From a virus: DNA of 53,516 bases. The stretch spans positions 1 through 53,516 of the IMG/VR virus record IMGVR_UViG_3300037840_000123, one strand, 5' to 3'. Position numbers and translations under genes: made by a program. The notes under the pieces were generated by a model. The model was not told the DNA's origin. It worked only from the letters and a program-made list of their open reading frames with translations, and did no database searches. This document shows positions 5,390 to 11,687 of the stretch, one piece after another. Position 1 is the stretch's first letter, and the number at the start of each line of letters is the position of its first letter.

Positions 5390-5971
5390 ATGACTGCGGA
5401 AGAAATCAGAAGGTGGGACAAATTATTCGACGATAAAAGCGTGACGGCGGAGACGGCGAGGGCACGAGCGCGGATAGAAATTGCTGCCCAACTGGCAACA
5501 TTAAACGAGAATTTGATTAAACTCATTGAAAGGTTGAGGCGCCATCCTGAATGCGAAGGCTGGAAGCCCTCCGTCCCCGCCGAGCCAGCTACTTGCCCGA
5601 CGGAAGTAAGTTGTCTAACGTGCGGAAGACTGTTTCCGGATGATGGCCATTGTTCTTACTGCAATCCGCGCATCGCGGAAGCAACCGCTCCCCGCCCACT
5701 CGCGCCTCAATTCACTTGGAGATGTATCGACCCATATCGCGCACAGTGTCCGGTTGTAATTCAGACGCACCAGGACTTTCATATCAACGAACGCCCTGTT
5801 TGCGCGCTTTGCAACGCCGAAATGTTCCGAGACAAGGCCGGCGATAAAGTTTCTGAGGGGCCGGAGACGCCTGTATCTCACTCCGTGGTTGCTGGTGACA
5901 ACACTGCGGCTCCAACACCGCAGTCCCCTCAGATTGTCTCAGATTGTCTCAGAGGGACGTTATGCGATTGA
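5390..5971 (+). CDS. Multi-zinc-ribbon protein, 193 aa
   Basis: ATG 5390 follows GGAGGGAAG. The N-terminal 65 residues are helical, possibly coiled coil. A zinc ribbon follows at about residues 70-90 (Cys-x2-Cys ... Cys-x2-Cys) and a second Cys-x2-Cys near residue 138. The tail is low complexity and contains a 10-bp tandem duplication (agattgtctc twice, 5931-5950). Likely nucleic-acid or protein binding; no specific family. Confidence 0.55.
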   Translation: MTAEEIRRWDKLFDDKSVTAETARARARIEIAAQLATLNENLIKLIERLRRHPECEGWKPSVPAEPATCPTEVSCLTCGRLFPDDGHCSYCNPRIAEATAPRPLAPQFTWRCIDPYRAQCPVVIQTHQDFHINERPVCALCNAEMFRDKAGDKVSEGPETPVSHSVVAGDNTAAPTPQSPQIVSDCLRGTLCD

Positions 5972-6008
5972 TCGCCCATGCTCAGCCTGCGGAGACGGGG
6001 ACACGGAG

Positions 6009-7223
6009 ATGAAACATCACACCCATCACGCTCCGTTCCGGATGCCGCTCGAAGGGCCAGACGCCGATTTGCCGCAAGCCGCTTGTCCTGATTGTCCTCA
6101 TCCGGCGCACGAGTACGTGTGTAGCATGCAGGTGAACGGGGTGTACTGCTATTGCGGCGTAAAGACTAAATTACCCGCTCCCGCGAAGCCCGGGCGCATC
6201 GCGGAAGAGGCCGCTCCCCCGGACGTAATTTCGTTAGCCCAAGGATTCGCCATGAGAGTAATCGATTACTTTGGCACTGGGCCAATTGACCCCAAACTGG
6301 ATGTTGATATTTTCCTGCGGCAGAAAGCTTATGAGTTGCGCGATGCCTGTCAGAAGGCCGGGGCTTGCGCTGTGACGCTCTCCAGTCACGGCGATTACCG
6401 GAAAACAGACTGTGAGAATTGCGGAAGGATGCGTGTCGAGAAAGACGGCATCTGCGAAAAGTGCAAATGGAACAATGACACACACCAGCTCTCCAGTGAG
6501 CCTAACGTTGATTGGGAGAAGACCGCCGCATCTCGCGGTAAGCAAGTGCAAGAGTTGGAGGAGGAACTTATCGCCCTTCGTGGAAGTTTCTGCCCACCCC
6601 ACCTCCAATTGTTCAACGATGGCCACTTAGAGCCACTTGATAATTGCGTTGTTTGTATCCGAAATGAGCGAGATGAATTACGGCGATTCTATGGGGCCGA
6701 ATCTACCGCTGAGACGCCCCAGATAGATAAATGTTCCGAGTGTGGAGTGCGCCGCGATAATCACCGTTACCACCGATTCCGTAAGAACGGTTATGCAAAG
6801 TGTGGGAACTGTGGTGCTTCTTGGAATGCGAAGATTGAAATCTGCCCTAAGTGTGGAGATGTCCCTAAATTCCCCGAAGCGATACCACGAGACATCGCAT
6901 CCCCCGCGCCAGCTGCCACGCCCGATCACGAAACGATTGAAGCTAACTTGTCTGACGTTGCTCGGAAGTGTTTCGATGCCTACGACATGTATAAGAATGC
7001 TTGGTTACGCGAGATGGGTGGCGTAATTCGCCCTAAATGGCACGAGATTGACGGCTTCGTACTGCGGATGCGCGATATTTATCAGAAAGCGCAGTGTGTA
7101 GACCGCATCAAGCAAATCATGTCGAAGGAACTGAAACGTGAAGGCGCAACCAAAGACAGTCTATTCGATGCTGTGTTCAAATTTCTCGCGGAGGATGGTC
7201 ATGACGAAGTTCCAACAAACTGA
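6009..7223 (+). CDS. Large multi-zinc-ribbon protein, 404 aa
   Basis: ATG 6009 is chosen over upstream in-frame codons, which overlap the previous gene. Six or more Cys-x2-Cys units are spread through the first 270 residues: His-rich N-terminus with Cys-x2-Cys, Cys-Tyr-Cys-Gly, Cys-x2-Cys-Gly, Cys-x2-Cys-Lys, Cys-x2-Cys-Ile, Cys-x2-Cys-Gly repeated. They are separated by a coiled-coil-like stretch (about 175-195). The C-terminal 120 residues are Cys-poor and helical. It looks like a mosaic of zinc ribbons, and fusion or recombination between neighbouring small zinc genes is plausible. Function unknown. Confidence 0.6.
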   Translation: MKHHTHHAPFRMPLEGPDADLPQAACPDCPHPAHEYVCSMQVNGVYCYCGVKTKLPAPAKPGRIAEEAAPPDVISLAQGFAMRVIDYFGTGPIDPKLDVDIFLRQKAYELRDACQKAGACAVTLSSHGDYRKTDCENCGRMRVEKDGICEKCKWNNDTHQLSSEPNVDWEKTAASRGKQVQELEEELIALRGSFCPPHLQLFNDGHLEPLDNCVVCIRNERDELRRFYGAESTAETPQIDKCSECGVRRDNHRYHRFRKNGYAKCGNCGASWNAKIEICPKCGDVPKFPEAIPRDIASPAPAATPDHETIEANLSDVARKCFDAYDMYKNAWLREMGGVIRPKWHEIDGFVLRMRDIYQKAQCVDRIKQIMSKELKREGATKDSLFDAVFKFLAEDGHDEVPTN

Positions 7224-7440
7224 GGCGGCTTCCACGCCCGAATTGTGCTACAAGGCGATAACGTATCACCTGATTGCGGGAGCCTCAAGCTATGCCTGCA
7301 TGTTGCCCAAAGGCCACGAAGGCGAGTGCCAACCGGGCGGCAACTGCTTCAAGCATGGGAAATATGTCGGTGCTACTCGGTGCCCCAAATGGCCCGATTG
7401 CGCGACGCCCCCAATTCAGCGGCCTCCCTGGAGAGGATGA
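7201..7440 (+). CDS. Cys/His-rich hypothetical protein, 79 aa
   Basis: ATG 7201 is preferred because GCGGAGG ends 6 nt upstream; ATG 7195 is an alternative. Contains six Cys and several His (Cys-x-Leu-Pro-x-Gly-His, Cys-x5-Cys, Cys-Pro-x4-Cys), suggesting metal binding. Overlaps the end of the 6009 gene and is followed by a 4-nt overlap with the next start. Confidence 0.5.
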   Translation: MTKFQQTEAASTPELCYKAITYHLIAGASSYACMLPKGHEGECQPGGNCFKHGKYVGATRCPKWPDCATPPIQRPPWRG

Positions 7441-8075
7441 GCGCGATGGAAACGAAATCTCAACTTTTGCTGCGAATGGCCGCGTGGATGAAAGAGCATC
7501 TGCATGAGCACGCAGAGACGGATGAACTTTGCGGAGAGTGTACGGCTTGGGAGTGTGCTGCGCGTCATCTCCGGCTAGAGGCCGGGAATATGCCACTCCG
7601 GGAACTAGCCGATAAGGTCGTCACTACCCGAACCAAGTGGCTTGAACAACACGGTGTGCCAATTTCCCCAGAGTTCTCGGAGTTCGCCGAAGCGATTGGT
7701 AATCTCGTGGATGCCGCCTACTGTGGAGCCTCTCCCGACCAAAATATACACCTGACGGAAATGACGACTCGCGCTCATGGAGCCGAAGCACGCCTCGAAG
7801 CTGCCGAGAAGGAACTGGCCGCTGCGTGGAAGGATGCCAGCATGGAATTGCCGGACGAAGACGAACTGGTATTGATTGCGGTGCGCTGTGAAGCTGAAGG
7901 CCACGATGATGTTACGCAGCGATGGGAGGAAGTTCACAGCGGCACCATTTACCGAGCCGACACGACGAGACAGTTAATTGCGGTCACCGAGGATAGCGTT
8001 GAGTACTCTGACGATGAAGTGTTGGGCTGGCAACCGCTTCCTCCCGCTCCGTCACAGGGAAAGGAAAAGGCATGA
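7437..8075 (+). CDS. DUF551-like C-terminal domain protein, 212 aa
   Basis: ATG 7437 overlaps the previous stop by 4 nt. The N-terminal part has a Cys-x2-Cys-x4-Cys cluster near residue 30 and a coiled-coil-like stretch. The C-terminal 75 residues match the DUF551 pattern: Trp ... Leu-Pro-x2-Asp-Glu-x-Val-Leu ..., an acidic middle, and a closing Trp-x-Pro-Leu-Pro-x-Ala-Pro. DUF551 is common in phages and prophages and has no known function. It is translationally coupled to the downstream regulator gene. Confidence 0.6.
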   Translation: MSAMETKSQLLLRMAAWMKEHLHEHAETDELCGECTAWECAARHLRLEAGNMPLRELADKVVTTRTKWLEQHGVPISPEFSEFAEAIGNLVDAAYCGASPDQNIHLTEMTTRAHGAEARLEAAEKELAAAWKDASMELPDEDELVLIAVRCEAEGHDDVTQRWEEVHSGTIYRADTTRQLIAVTEDSVEYSDDEVLGWQPLPPAPSQGKEKA

Positions 8076-8317
8076 GCCGCGCCGCGAGTAAGAAGCGAAT
8101 TGTCCATCGCAATAACCTCGGTTGCGTTTTGCGATGCTGGCGACTGATGAAAGACCTCGGTCTGCGCGACGCCGCCAAGCAAATCGGCATCGGTGGGGCC
8201 ACCTTGATGCGAATCGAGCAGGGACGCGAACCGGACTTCCGCACTGTGATGCGGATTCTTAAGTGGTTAGAGCGGAGCGAAACCAATCAACTCAGGGGAG
8301 GGAAGGAACGAAGATGA
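8072..8317 (+). CDS. XRE/Cro-type HTH regulator, 81 aa
   Basis: ATG 8072 overlaps the preceding stop by 4 nt. Residues about 15-65 form a Cro/CI-type helix-turn-helix: Arg-x2-Lys-Asp-Leu-Gly-Leu-Arg-Asp-Ala-Ala-x2-Ile-Gly-Ile, then the recognition-helix segment Thr-Leu-Met-Arg-Ile-Glu-Gln-Gly. Size and fold fit a small DNA-binding repressor. Candidate targets are the inverted repeats at 51242-51319 and the region at 9755-9884. It lies at the distal end of the early operon, so feedback control is plausible. Confidence 0.75.
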   Translation: MSRAASKKRIVHRNNLGCVLRCWRLMKDLGLRDAAKQIGIGGATLMRIEQGREPDFRTVMRILKWLERSETNQLRGGKERR

Positions 8318-8568
8318 CGCTGAGTGACGCAACGAAGCAGCACATCTCGGAATTGCGTCTGCCATTCTGGGCTGATCCTGAATCTCACATTGAACTGTAT
8401 TTGGTTCACGATCCTCAACTGGGATGGCTGCATGGCCCTTGGGTAAAACTCTATGATCGTCACGCGCAGGCCGCATTGGGAATGGAGTGCCCACAGGTGC
8501 TACTAGTAACTATATTCTTAGACGAAAATAGATGGGAGAAATTCGAGTCGGCCGGGAGGACATCGTGA
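8314..8568 (+). CDS. Hypothetical protein, 84 aa
   Basis: ATG 8314 overlaps the HTH gene stop by 4 nt, with GGGAGGGAAGG 7-10 nt upstream. A mixed alpha/beta small protein with several Trp. No family recognised. It is the last well-supported rightward gene before the repeat-rich intergenic region. Confidence 0.55.
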   Translation: MTLSDATKQHISELRLPFWADPESHIELYLVHDPQLGWLHGPWVKLYDRHAQAALGMECPQVLLVTIFLDENRWEKFESAGRTS

Positions 8569-8756
8569 GCCAAGGAGAGAGCGGACACGCGACACGTTTC
8601 GCGACACGCCCTTGTCGCGTTTCTTGTCGCGTTTTGTCACAATTTTTCTGTAAGTTATTGAAAATAATCAAAACTCATGTCGCGACTTATGTCGCAAACA
8701 CGTGCGGCGACAACAAACCCACACTCTATAAGAGTGTGGTTTGTCGCGTGTCGTAA
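8565..8756 (+). CDS. Doubtful 63-aa ORF over repeat cluster
   Basis: GTG 8565 overlaps the upstream TGA by 4 nt and has GGGAGGA nearby, so translation could start. However, the body is made of the TGTCGC repeats, an AT-rich tract and a hairpin, and the protein is low-quality (Cys/Val/Thr-rich, no domain). More likely the region is regulatory. Confidence 0.2.
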   Translation: MSQGESGHATRFATRPCRVSCRVLSQFFCKLLKIIKTHVATYVANTCGDNKPTLYKSVVCRVS

Positions 8757-8776
8757 AACCTACTGAACCTTGTCGC
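8589..8776. repeat. TGTCGC/GCGACA iteron-like cluster with AT-rich tract (candidate origin)
   Basis: The hexamer TGTCGC or its complement occurs nine times: 8589, 8601, 8613, 8625, 8678, 8690, 8707, 8742 and 8771. The first four are spaced exactly 12 bp apart, and 8678/8690 also by 12. A clearly AT-rich stretch (about 8640-8677) separates the two groups. Phased repeats beside an AT-rich tract and next to a RepA-like gene are the usual make-up of an iteron origin; a repressor or partition site is the alternative. TTTGTCACA at 8633-8641 is one base from a DnaA box. Confidence 0.7.
8707..8747. terminator. Inverted repeat between convergent genes
   Basis: CCACACTC (8719-8726), loop TATAA and GAGTGTGG (8732-8739) form a perfect 8-bp stem, extended by ACAAA/TTTGT with one bulged base and by outer GCGACA/TGTCGC. 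It lies just before the end of the leftward ATPase gene. It could act as a bidirectional terminator or as part of the origin. There is no long U-run on either side, so intrinsic termination would be moderate. Confidence 0.5.
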
Positions 8777-9656
8777 GTTTTTTAGCTCGTTGGGCAGTTC
8801 TGAGATTGCACTTCATGGCTCGCGCTACCTCGGCGGGGGTAGCAAGCGGATGGTCGATCAAATACTCCGCAGCGCGTTCCTGGATGGTTGAGGCGTGGTA
8901 TTCGACCTTAGTGACCAGCTTCCCTTCGGTTTTTAGGACCAGATCGAAAGACGGAAGTTCGTTGCCCATCTTTGAATCGACCTGAACCGTGATGATCGTA
9001 CCGTGCTGGCTAATGGTTTTCTCAAAGTGCATCAGGGTAAGGAAGTTTGCGGCTTGGGTCACGGTGCCGGCAGCGCGCTTGTTTTCCATATTCCACGGAG
9101 AATGGGTAATTACCGTGATAGGCGCCCTTCTGGATACCCTGACAAAGACTGCGTTGACCGGCCCCATATCGGACTGCTCTTTCCAGTCCCGGCCACCTAG
9201 TAGCCCTTGGAGAGTCGAAAGTACCATCCAGTCCGGCTTTACCTGGTCGATCAGTGTCATCAACTTGGCTTCCGCGTCCGTCAGGTTAAACGGGCCTGTC
9301 GCAGCTAAAGTAAAGCTACACCCCTCTCTGAGCGGCGGCAGCCCCTTGGCGAGCTGCTGGACGCGGGATTCGACCAGTATTTGAGGGTCTTCAGTCTCGA
9401 CGTAGAGCACCCTTTTCACGTTTGGGCAGGCAAAGTGTCCCCAGACAGTATGAGTAGTCACCGATTCAAGGGCCGCATAAAGCCAGTTGAGGCTTTTACA
9501 GGCATGGGGAAGGCCACTGACCAGAGTGCCAGACTGCTCAAGCAGCAGTCCTTCAATGATCCATTTGGGCTGAATCAGAGGCTTATTTTTGATTTCGTCG
9601 AGGGTGGATAACAGCCAGTGGTCTGGTATCTTCGCGTCAAATGGCGAATTCGACAT
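8760..9656 (-). CDS. RepA-like/AAA_25-type ATPase with eroded Walker motifs, 298 aa
   Basis: Starts at ATG 9656 behind GAGGAG. The overall plan fits RepA/AAA_25 RecA-like helicases. Residues 48-55 (Gly-Leu-Pro-His-Ala-Cys-Lys-Ser) occupy the P-loop but have Cys where Gly is expected before Lys. Residues 83-90 are the Val-Leu-Tyr-Val-Glu-Thr-Glu strand. The Walker B strand (about 143-149) has Ser-Thr instead of Asp. Thr-His-Ser near 184-186 matches the sensor strand. The last 45 residues form a helix-turn-helix. It is the only leftward gene between two rightward operons and ends beside the TGTCGC cluster. Likely role: replication initiation or helicase loading, or a DNA-binding regulator if ATPase activity is lost. 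Confidence 0.7.
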   Translation of the reverse strand: MSNSPFDAKIPDHWLLSTLDEIKNKPLIQPKWIIEGLLLEQSGTLVSGLPHACKSLNWLYAALESVTTHTVWGHFACPNVKRVLYVETEDPQILVESRVQQLAKGLPPLREGCSFTLAATGPFNLTDAEAKLMTLIDQVKPDWMVLSTLQGLLGGRDWKEQSDMGPVNAVFVRVSRRAPITVITHSPWNMENKRAAGTVTQAANFLTLMHFEKTISQHGTIITVQVDSKMGNELPSFDLVLKTEGKLVTKVEYHASTIQERAAEYLIDHPLATPAEVARAMKCNLRTAQRAKKRDKVQ

Positions 9657-9660
9657 AAGT

Positions 9661-9712
9661 TCTGTGCTCTCCTCAAAAGAGCTGGCGGGGAAGTTTTGAG
9701 GCCTTCCCCGCC
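9661..9712 (-). promoter_or_regulatory. Structured leader with pseudoknot-capable hairpin over the RBS
   Basis: On the minus strand GGCGGGGAAG (9712-9703) and CTTCCCCGCC (9693-9684) form a perfect 10-bp stem. Its 9-nt loop contains CCTCAAAA, which is perfectly complementary to TTTTGAGG (9678-9671), overlapping the Shine-Dalgarno. The Shine-Dalgarno is itself in the loop of GCTCT/AGAGC. The two helices interleave, so an H-type pseudoknot masking the ribosome-binding site is possible. Confidence 0.6.
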
Positions 9713-9754
9713 AAGGGAGGGCTGTGGGAGCAGCCATCACGGATTGACTCCCCC

Positions 9755-9782
9755 AGTATACCCATGCGGCAACCGTTCGCAA
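9755..9782 (-). promoter_or_regulatory. Sigma70-type promoter for the leftward ATPase gene
   Basis: On the minus strand, -35 TTGCGA (9782-9777), a 16-bp spacer and -10 TATACT (9760-9755). Transcription would start near 9748, giving a leader of about 90 nt that contains the structured element at 9661-9712. Confidence 0.5.
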
Positions 9783-9827
9783 GCAGTTTTACGTTCAAGT
9801 TCGAGCGAAGCGAGAAGGGAACCAGGT

Positions 9828-9836
9828 TTATCCACG
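9828..9836 (+). promoter_or_regulatory. Near-consensus DnaA box
   Basis: TTATCCACG differs from the strict box TTATCCACA only in the last base. It lies between the two divergent promoters. One 9-mer with one mismatch can arise by chance. Confidence 0.35.
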
Positions 9837-9855
9837 GATTTATTTCAGAAAAGAC

Positions 9856-9884
9856 TTGACAAGCTATTACTAAGCGCATATTGT
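9856..9884 (+). promoter_or_regulatory. Strong sigma70-type promoter of the second rightward operon
   Basis: Perfect -35 TTGACA (9856-9861), 17-bp spacer, -10 TATTGT (9879-9884). The predicted start of transcription is 9890-9892, at the GTG of the next gene. Divergent to the promoter at 9755-9782. Confidence 0.7.
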
Positions 9885-9891
9885 GGCTTTC

Positions 9892-10029
9892 GTGAAACCG
9901 AAACAGTGCAAGTTCAGCAAGTGTAGGAACTGGTTTATTCCAGAAAAAAGAACCCAGCGGTACTGCTCGGCCAATCATCGCAACCGGGCTGGGCAGGAGC
10001 GGCTGAGAAAGCGAGCGAGGGCAAAATGA
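9892..10029 (+). CDS. Zinc-ribbon protein, possibly leaderless, 45 aa
   Basis: The frame is closed upstream by TAA at 9871, so only GTG 9883 or GTG 9892 can start it; GTG 9892 coincides with the predicted transcription start and no Shine-Dalgarno is present. The protein has Cys-x4-Cys, then Tyr-Cys-Ser-Ala and His, and a very basic Arg/Lys tail. This is the pattern of small phage zinc ribbons that bind nucleic acid. The TGA overlaps the next ATG by 4 nt. First gene of its operon, so a regulatory role is plausible. Confidence 0.6.
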   Translation: MKPKQCKFSKCRNWFIPEKRTQRYCSANHRNRAGQERLRKRARAK

Positions 10030-10415
10030 GTCTCAACGTCAAGTTGCTGAGGAAGATCAAGAAGCACATTCTCAAAGAACCGCGCCGATTCTTTATGTAC
10101 GACGTGATTCAGACTGGGCAACCACGTAAGGAAACTTACACAGATGATAGAGGTAAACAGGTCAAATTTCCTTCGTGTGGTACTGCCGCCTGCATTGCGG
10201 GATGGGCCTGCGTGCTCAATCAAGCACCAGTGAGCATGCGGGAGGCTGAATACCTCCTTGGAATAAACGGCCAAGAGGGAACAAATCTTTTTCTGGTGGA
10301 TTTCTGGCCGCAGCCATTTCAGGATAAGTTCAACAATGCGAAAACCGGGATTGTGCGCGCCAAGATTGCCGCTGCCCGTATCGACCACTTCATCCAGACC
10401 AAGGGGGCCAAATGA
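10026..10415 (+). CDS. Conserved phage protein with CGTAACIAGWA-type motif, 129 aa
   Basis: ATG 10026 overlaps the previous stop by 4 nt. After a basic N-terminus comes Ser-Cys-Gly-Thr-Ala-Ala-Cys-Ile-Ala-Gly-Trp-Ala near residue 51, then a helical stretch with Ala-x2-Leu-Leu-Gly, an aromatic Phe-Trp-Pro-x-Pro-Phe segment and a C-terminal Ala-rich helix. I recall this layout from many phage and plasmid proteins of unknown function. The two conserved Cys may bind metal or be catalytic. Confidence 0.55.
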   Translation: MSLNVKLLRKIKKHILKEPRRFFMYDVIQTGQPRKETYTDDRGKQVKFPSCGTAACIAGWACVLNQAPVSMREAEYLLGINGQEGTNLFLVDFWPQPFQDKFNNAKTGIVRAKIAAARIDHFIQTKGAK

Positions 10416-10684
10416 CTTCCTCTCAATTCCAGCAAATCTCGCTCGAACTCGATACCGGCCTCTCCAGGCTGCGCCATGAGATCGCCCAGCGGGGAGAGGA
10501 CAACTTTGACCCTTATCTGTTCGCTCAGGGACTGCTGCTGAAGCTGCGGGTGGCCTTCCATTTGATCGGGAAGCAACTGCTCGAACAACGGGAGACCGTT
10601 TCCGATCTTCAGTACCAGAATGAGCAGTGGATGGGTCAGATATGGCCAAAGGAGATGAATTGTGTCGAAACCGAAATTCTGTGA
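10412..10684 (+). CDS. Hypothetical helical protein, 90 aa
   Basis: ATG 10412 overlaps the previous stop by 4 nt. Nearly all helical with heptad-like Leu spacing, so a coiled coil or small oligomeric protein is likely. The last codons overlap the next gene, which starts inside it. Confidence 0.55.
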   Translation: MTSSQFQQISLELDTGLSRLRHEIAQRGEDNFDPYLFAQGLLLKLRVAFHLIGKQLLEQRETVSDLQYQNEQWMGQIWPKEMNCVETEIL

Positions 10685-10889
10685 AGTCGTGATTCCACCA
10701 GCGGGAGCCAGCGTGTTTCCGTCGCACTCTCTTGCCGGATACAACGTGTGTTCGGACTACGAAGGCGATGCTGGTCGCCATCTCTTTTTTCGCAAGCCTG
10801 AGTCTGTCGCTGCTCCCAAAACGAGAAAGCCGCGAGCGAAGAAAGCTACTCCTTATAACCCAGTACATGGAGAGCCTGCTGGCTACTGA
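10662..10889 (+). CDS. Hypothetical basic-tailed protein, 75 aa
   Basis: GTG 10662 follows AAAGGAGATGAATT. The first half is beta-type with two Cys. The second half has a Lys/Arg/Ala/Pro-rich stretch around residues 50-65 that may contact nucleic acid. No family recognised. Confidence 0.5.
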   Translation: MSKPKFCEVVIPPAGASVFPSHSLAGYNVCSDYEGDAGRHLFFRKPESVAAPKTRKPRAKKATPYNPVHGEPAGY

Positions 10890-10891
10890 AA

Positions 10892-11389
10892 ATGACCGTT
10901 TCCTTTACTATCCCCGGCACTCCCAAGGCCAAAGCCAGACATCGTACCGTCTGCTTATTGCGCTGCCCCGCCTGCCAGCGGCAGACGATGGGGTCGCACT
11001 GGGAGTGTCCGCATTGCGGCCACAAGGGGCTGACGTTCATAAAGAATGAAAACTACGCCGATACCGACCAGAAAAATTATGAGCGTTTCGGCGCGATGTG
11101 CGCCCAGCAGGGCATGATTGGCAGTGAAAAATTCGTCGGCCCCTCGCAGGTCACCTGCACGTTTCTGTTCGGTATTCCGAAAACTGGGGCCAACAGCAAG
11201 AAGCAAGAAGGCGACTGGCACACGCAGCGGCCCGATGTGGACAACTGCAAAAAAAGCGTGCTGGATTTTTGTAACGCGCTGGTTTGGGCGGATGACTGCA
11301 TTATTGCCCGGATTGTCGGAGAGAAGCGATGGACACTAGGAGTGCCACAGACTTTGGTGACAGTGCAGTCCTTGGAGAGTCTCGCATGA
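10892..11389 (+). CDS. rusA: RusA-family Holliday junction resolvase with zinc insertion, 165 aa
   Basis: RusA nucleases resolve four-way DNA junctions formed during recombination and replication. The N-terminal Pro-Gly-x-Pro-x-Ala-Lys-x-Arg segment is followed by an inserted four-Cys zinc ribbon (Cys25, Cys28, Cys39, Cys42) that the classical 120-residue RusA lacks. The core motif Arg-Pro-Asp-Val-Asp-Asn (Asp115, Asp117), the following helix, Trp-Ala-Asp-Asp (Asp134, Asp135) and Lys145 match the catalytic site. It precedes the nuclease/annealase pair, a typical phage recombination module. Confidence 0.9.
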   Translation: MTVSFTIPGTPKAKARHRTVCLLRCPACQRQTMGSHWECPHCGHKGLTFIKNENYADTDQKNYERFGAMCAQQGMIGSEKFVGPSQVTCTFLFGIPKTGANSKKQEGDWHTQRPDVDNCKKSVLDFCNALVWADDCIIARIVGEKRWTLGVPQTLVTVQSLESLA

Positions 11390-11598
11390 AAGTAAAAGTT
11401 TGCCGTCATTGCCGAGAGCCAATCGGAAGGAAAAGTAACTACCATGTCTGGTATCACCACTTGGATGACGGCCCCGACGCTTACCTTCAATGCAAGTGCC
11501 AGTGCGATGAGTGTTCGTTAATTCCGGCGGTGGAACCGCCCGGAGGATGGCAAGGAGCGGCTGATCCCTGCTGCGATGGAGAGGTAGCCGAGCCGTGA
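11386..11598 (+). CDS. Cys-rich small protein, 70 aa
   Basis: ATG 11386 overlaps the RusA stop by 4 nt. Contains Cys-x2-Cys, His residues, Cys-x-Cys-x-Cys-x2-Cys and a Cys-Cys pair, enough for two zinc sites. Shape and position resemble small DNA-metabolism accessory proteins, but no family is recognised. Confidence 0.5.
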   Translation: MKVKVCRHCREPIGRKSNYHVWYHHLDDGPDAYLQCKCQCDECSLIPAVEPPGGWQGAADPCCDGEVAEP

Positions 11599-11687
11599 AA
11601 ATCCTCAAAGAGATCGCCATCATCGGGATACTGGCAGTGGTTGGGACGGCGCTGGTGCTGATGATTTTGAATGTACTGGTGAAATGA
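11595..11687 (+). CDS. Single-pass membrane microprotein, 30 aa
   Basis: GTG 11595 overlaps the upstream TGA and the TGA overlaps the next ATG (11684), each by 4 nt. After a Lys-rich start, about 22 residues are continuous Ile/Leu/Val/Ala/Gly, a clear transmembrane helix. Function unknown. Confidence 0.45.
   Translation: MKILKEIAIIGILAVVGTALVLMILNVLVK

Noticed and set aside
9618-9926. 102-aa plus-strand ORF
   Set aside because: Low-complexity composition, no ribosome-binding site, and it covers the leader structure and both promoters.
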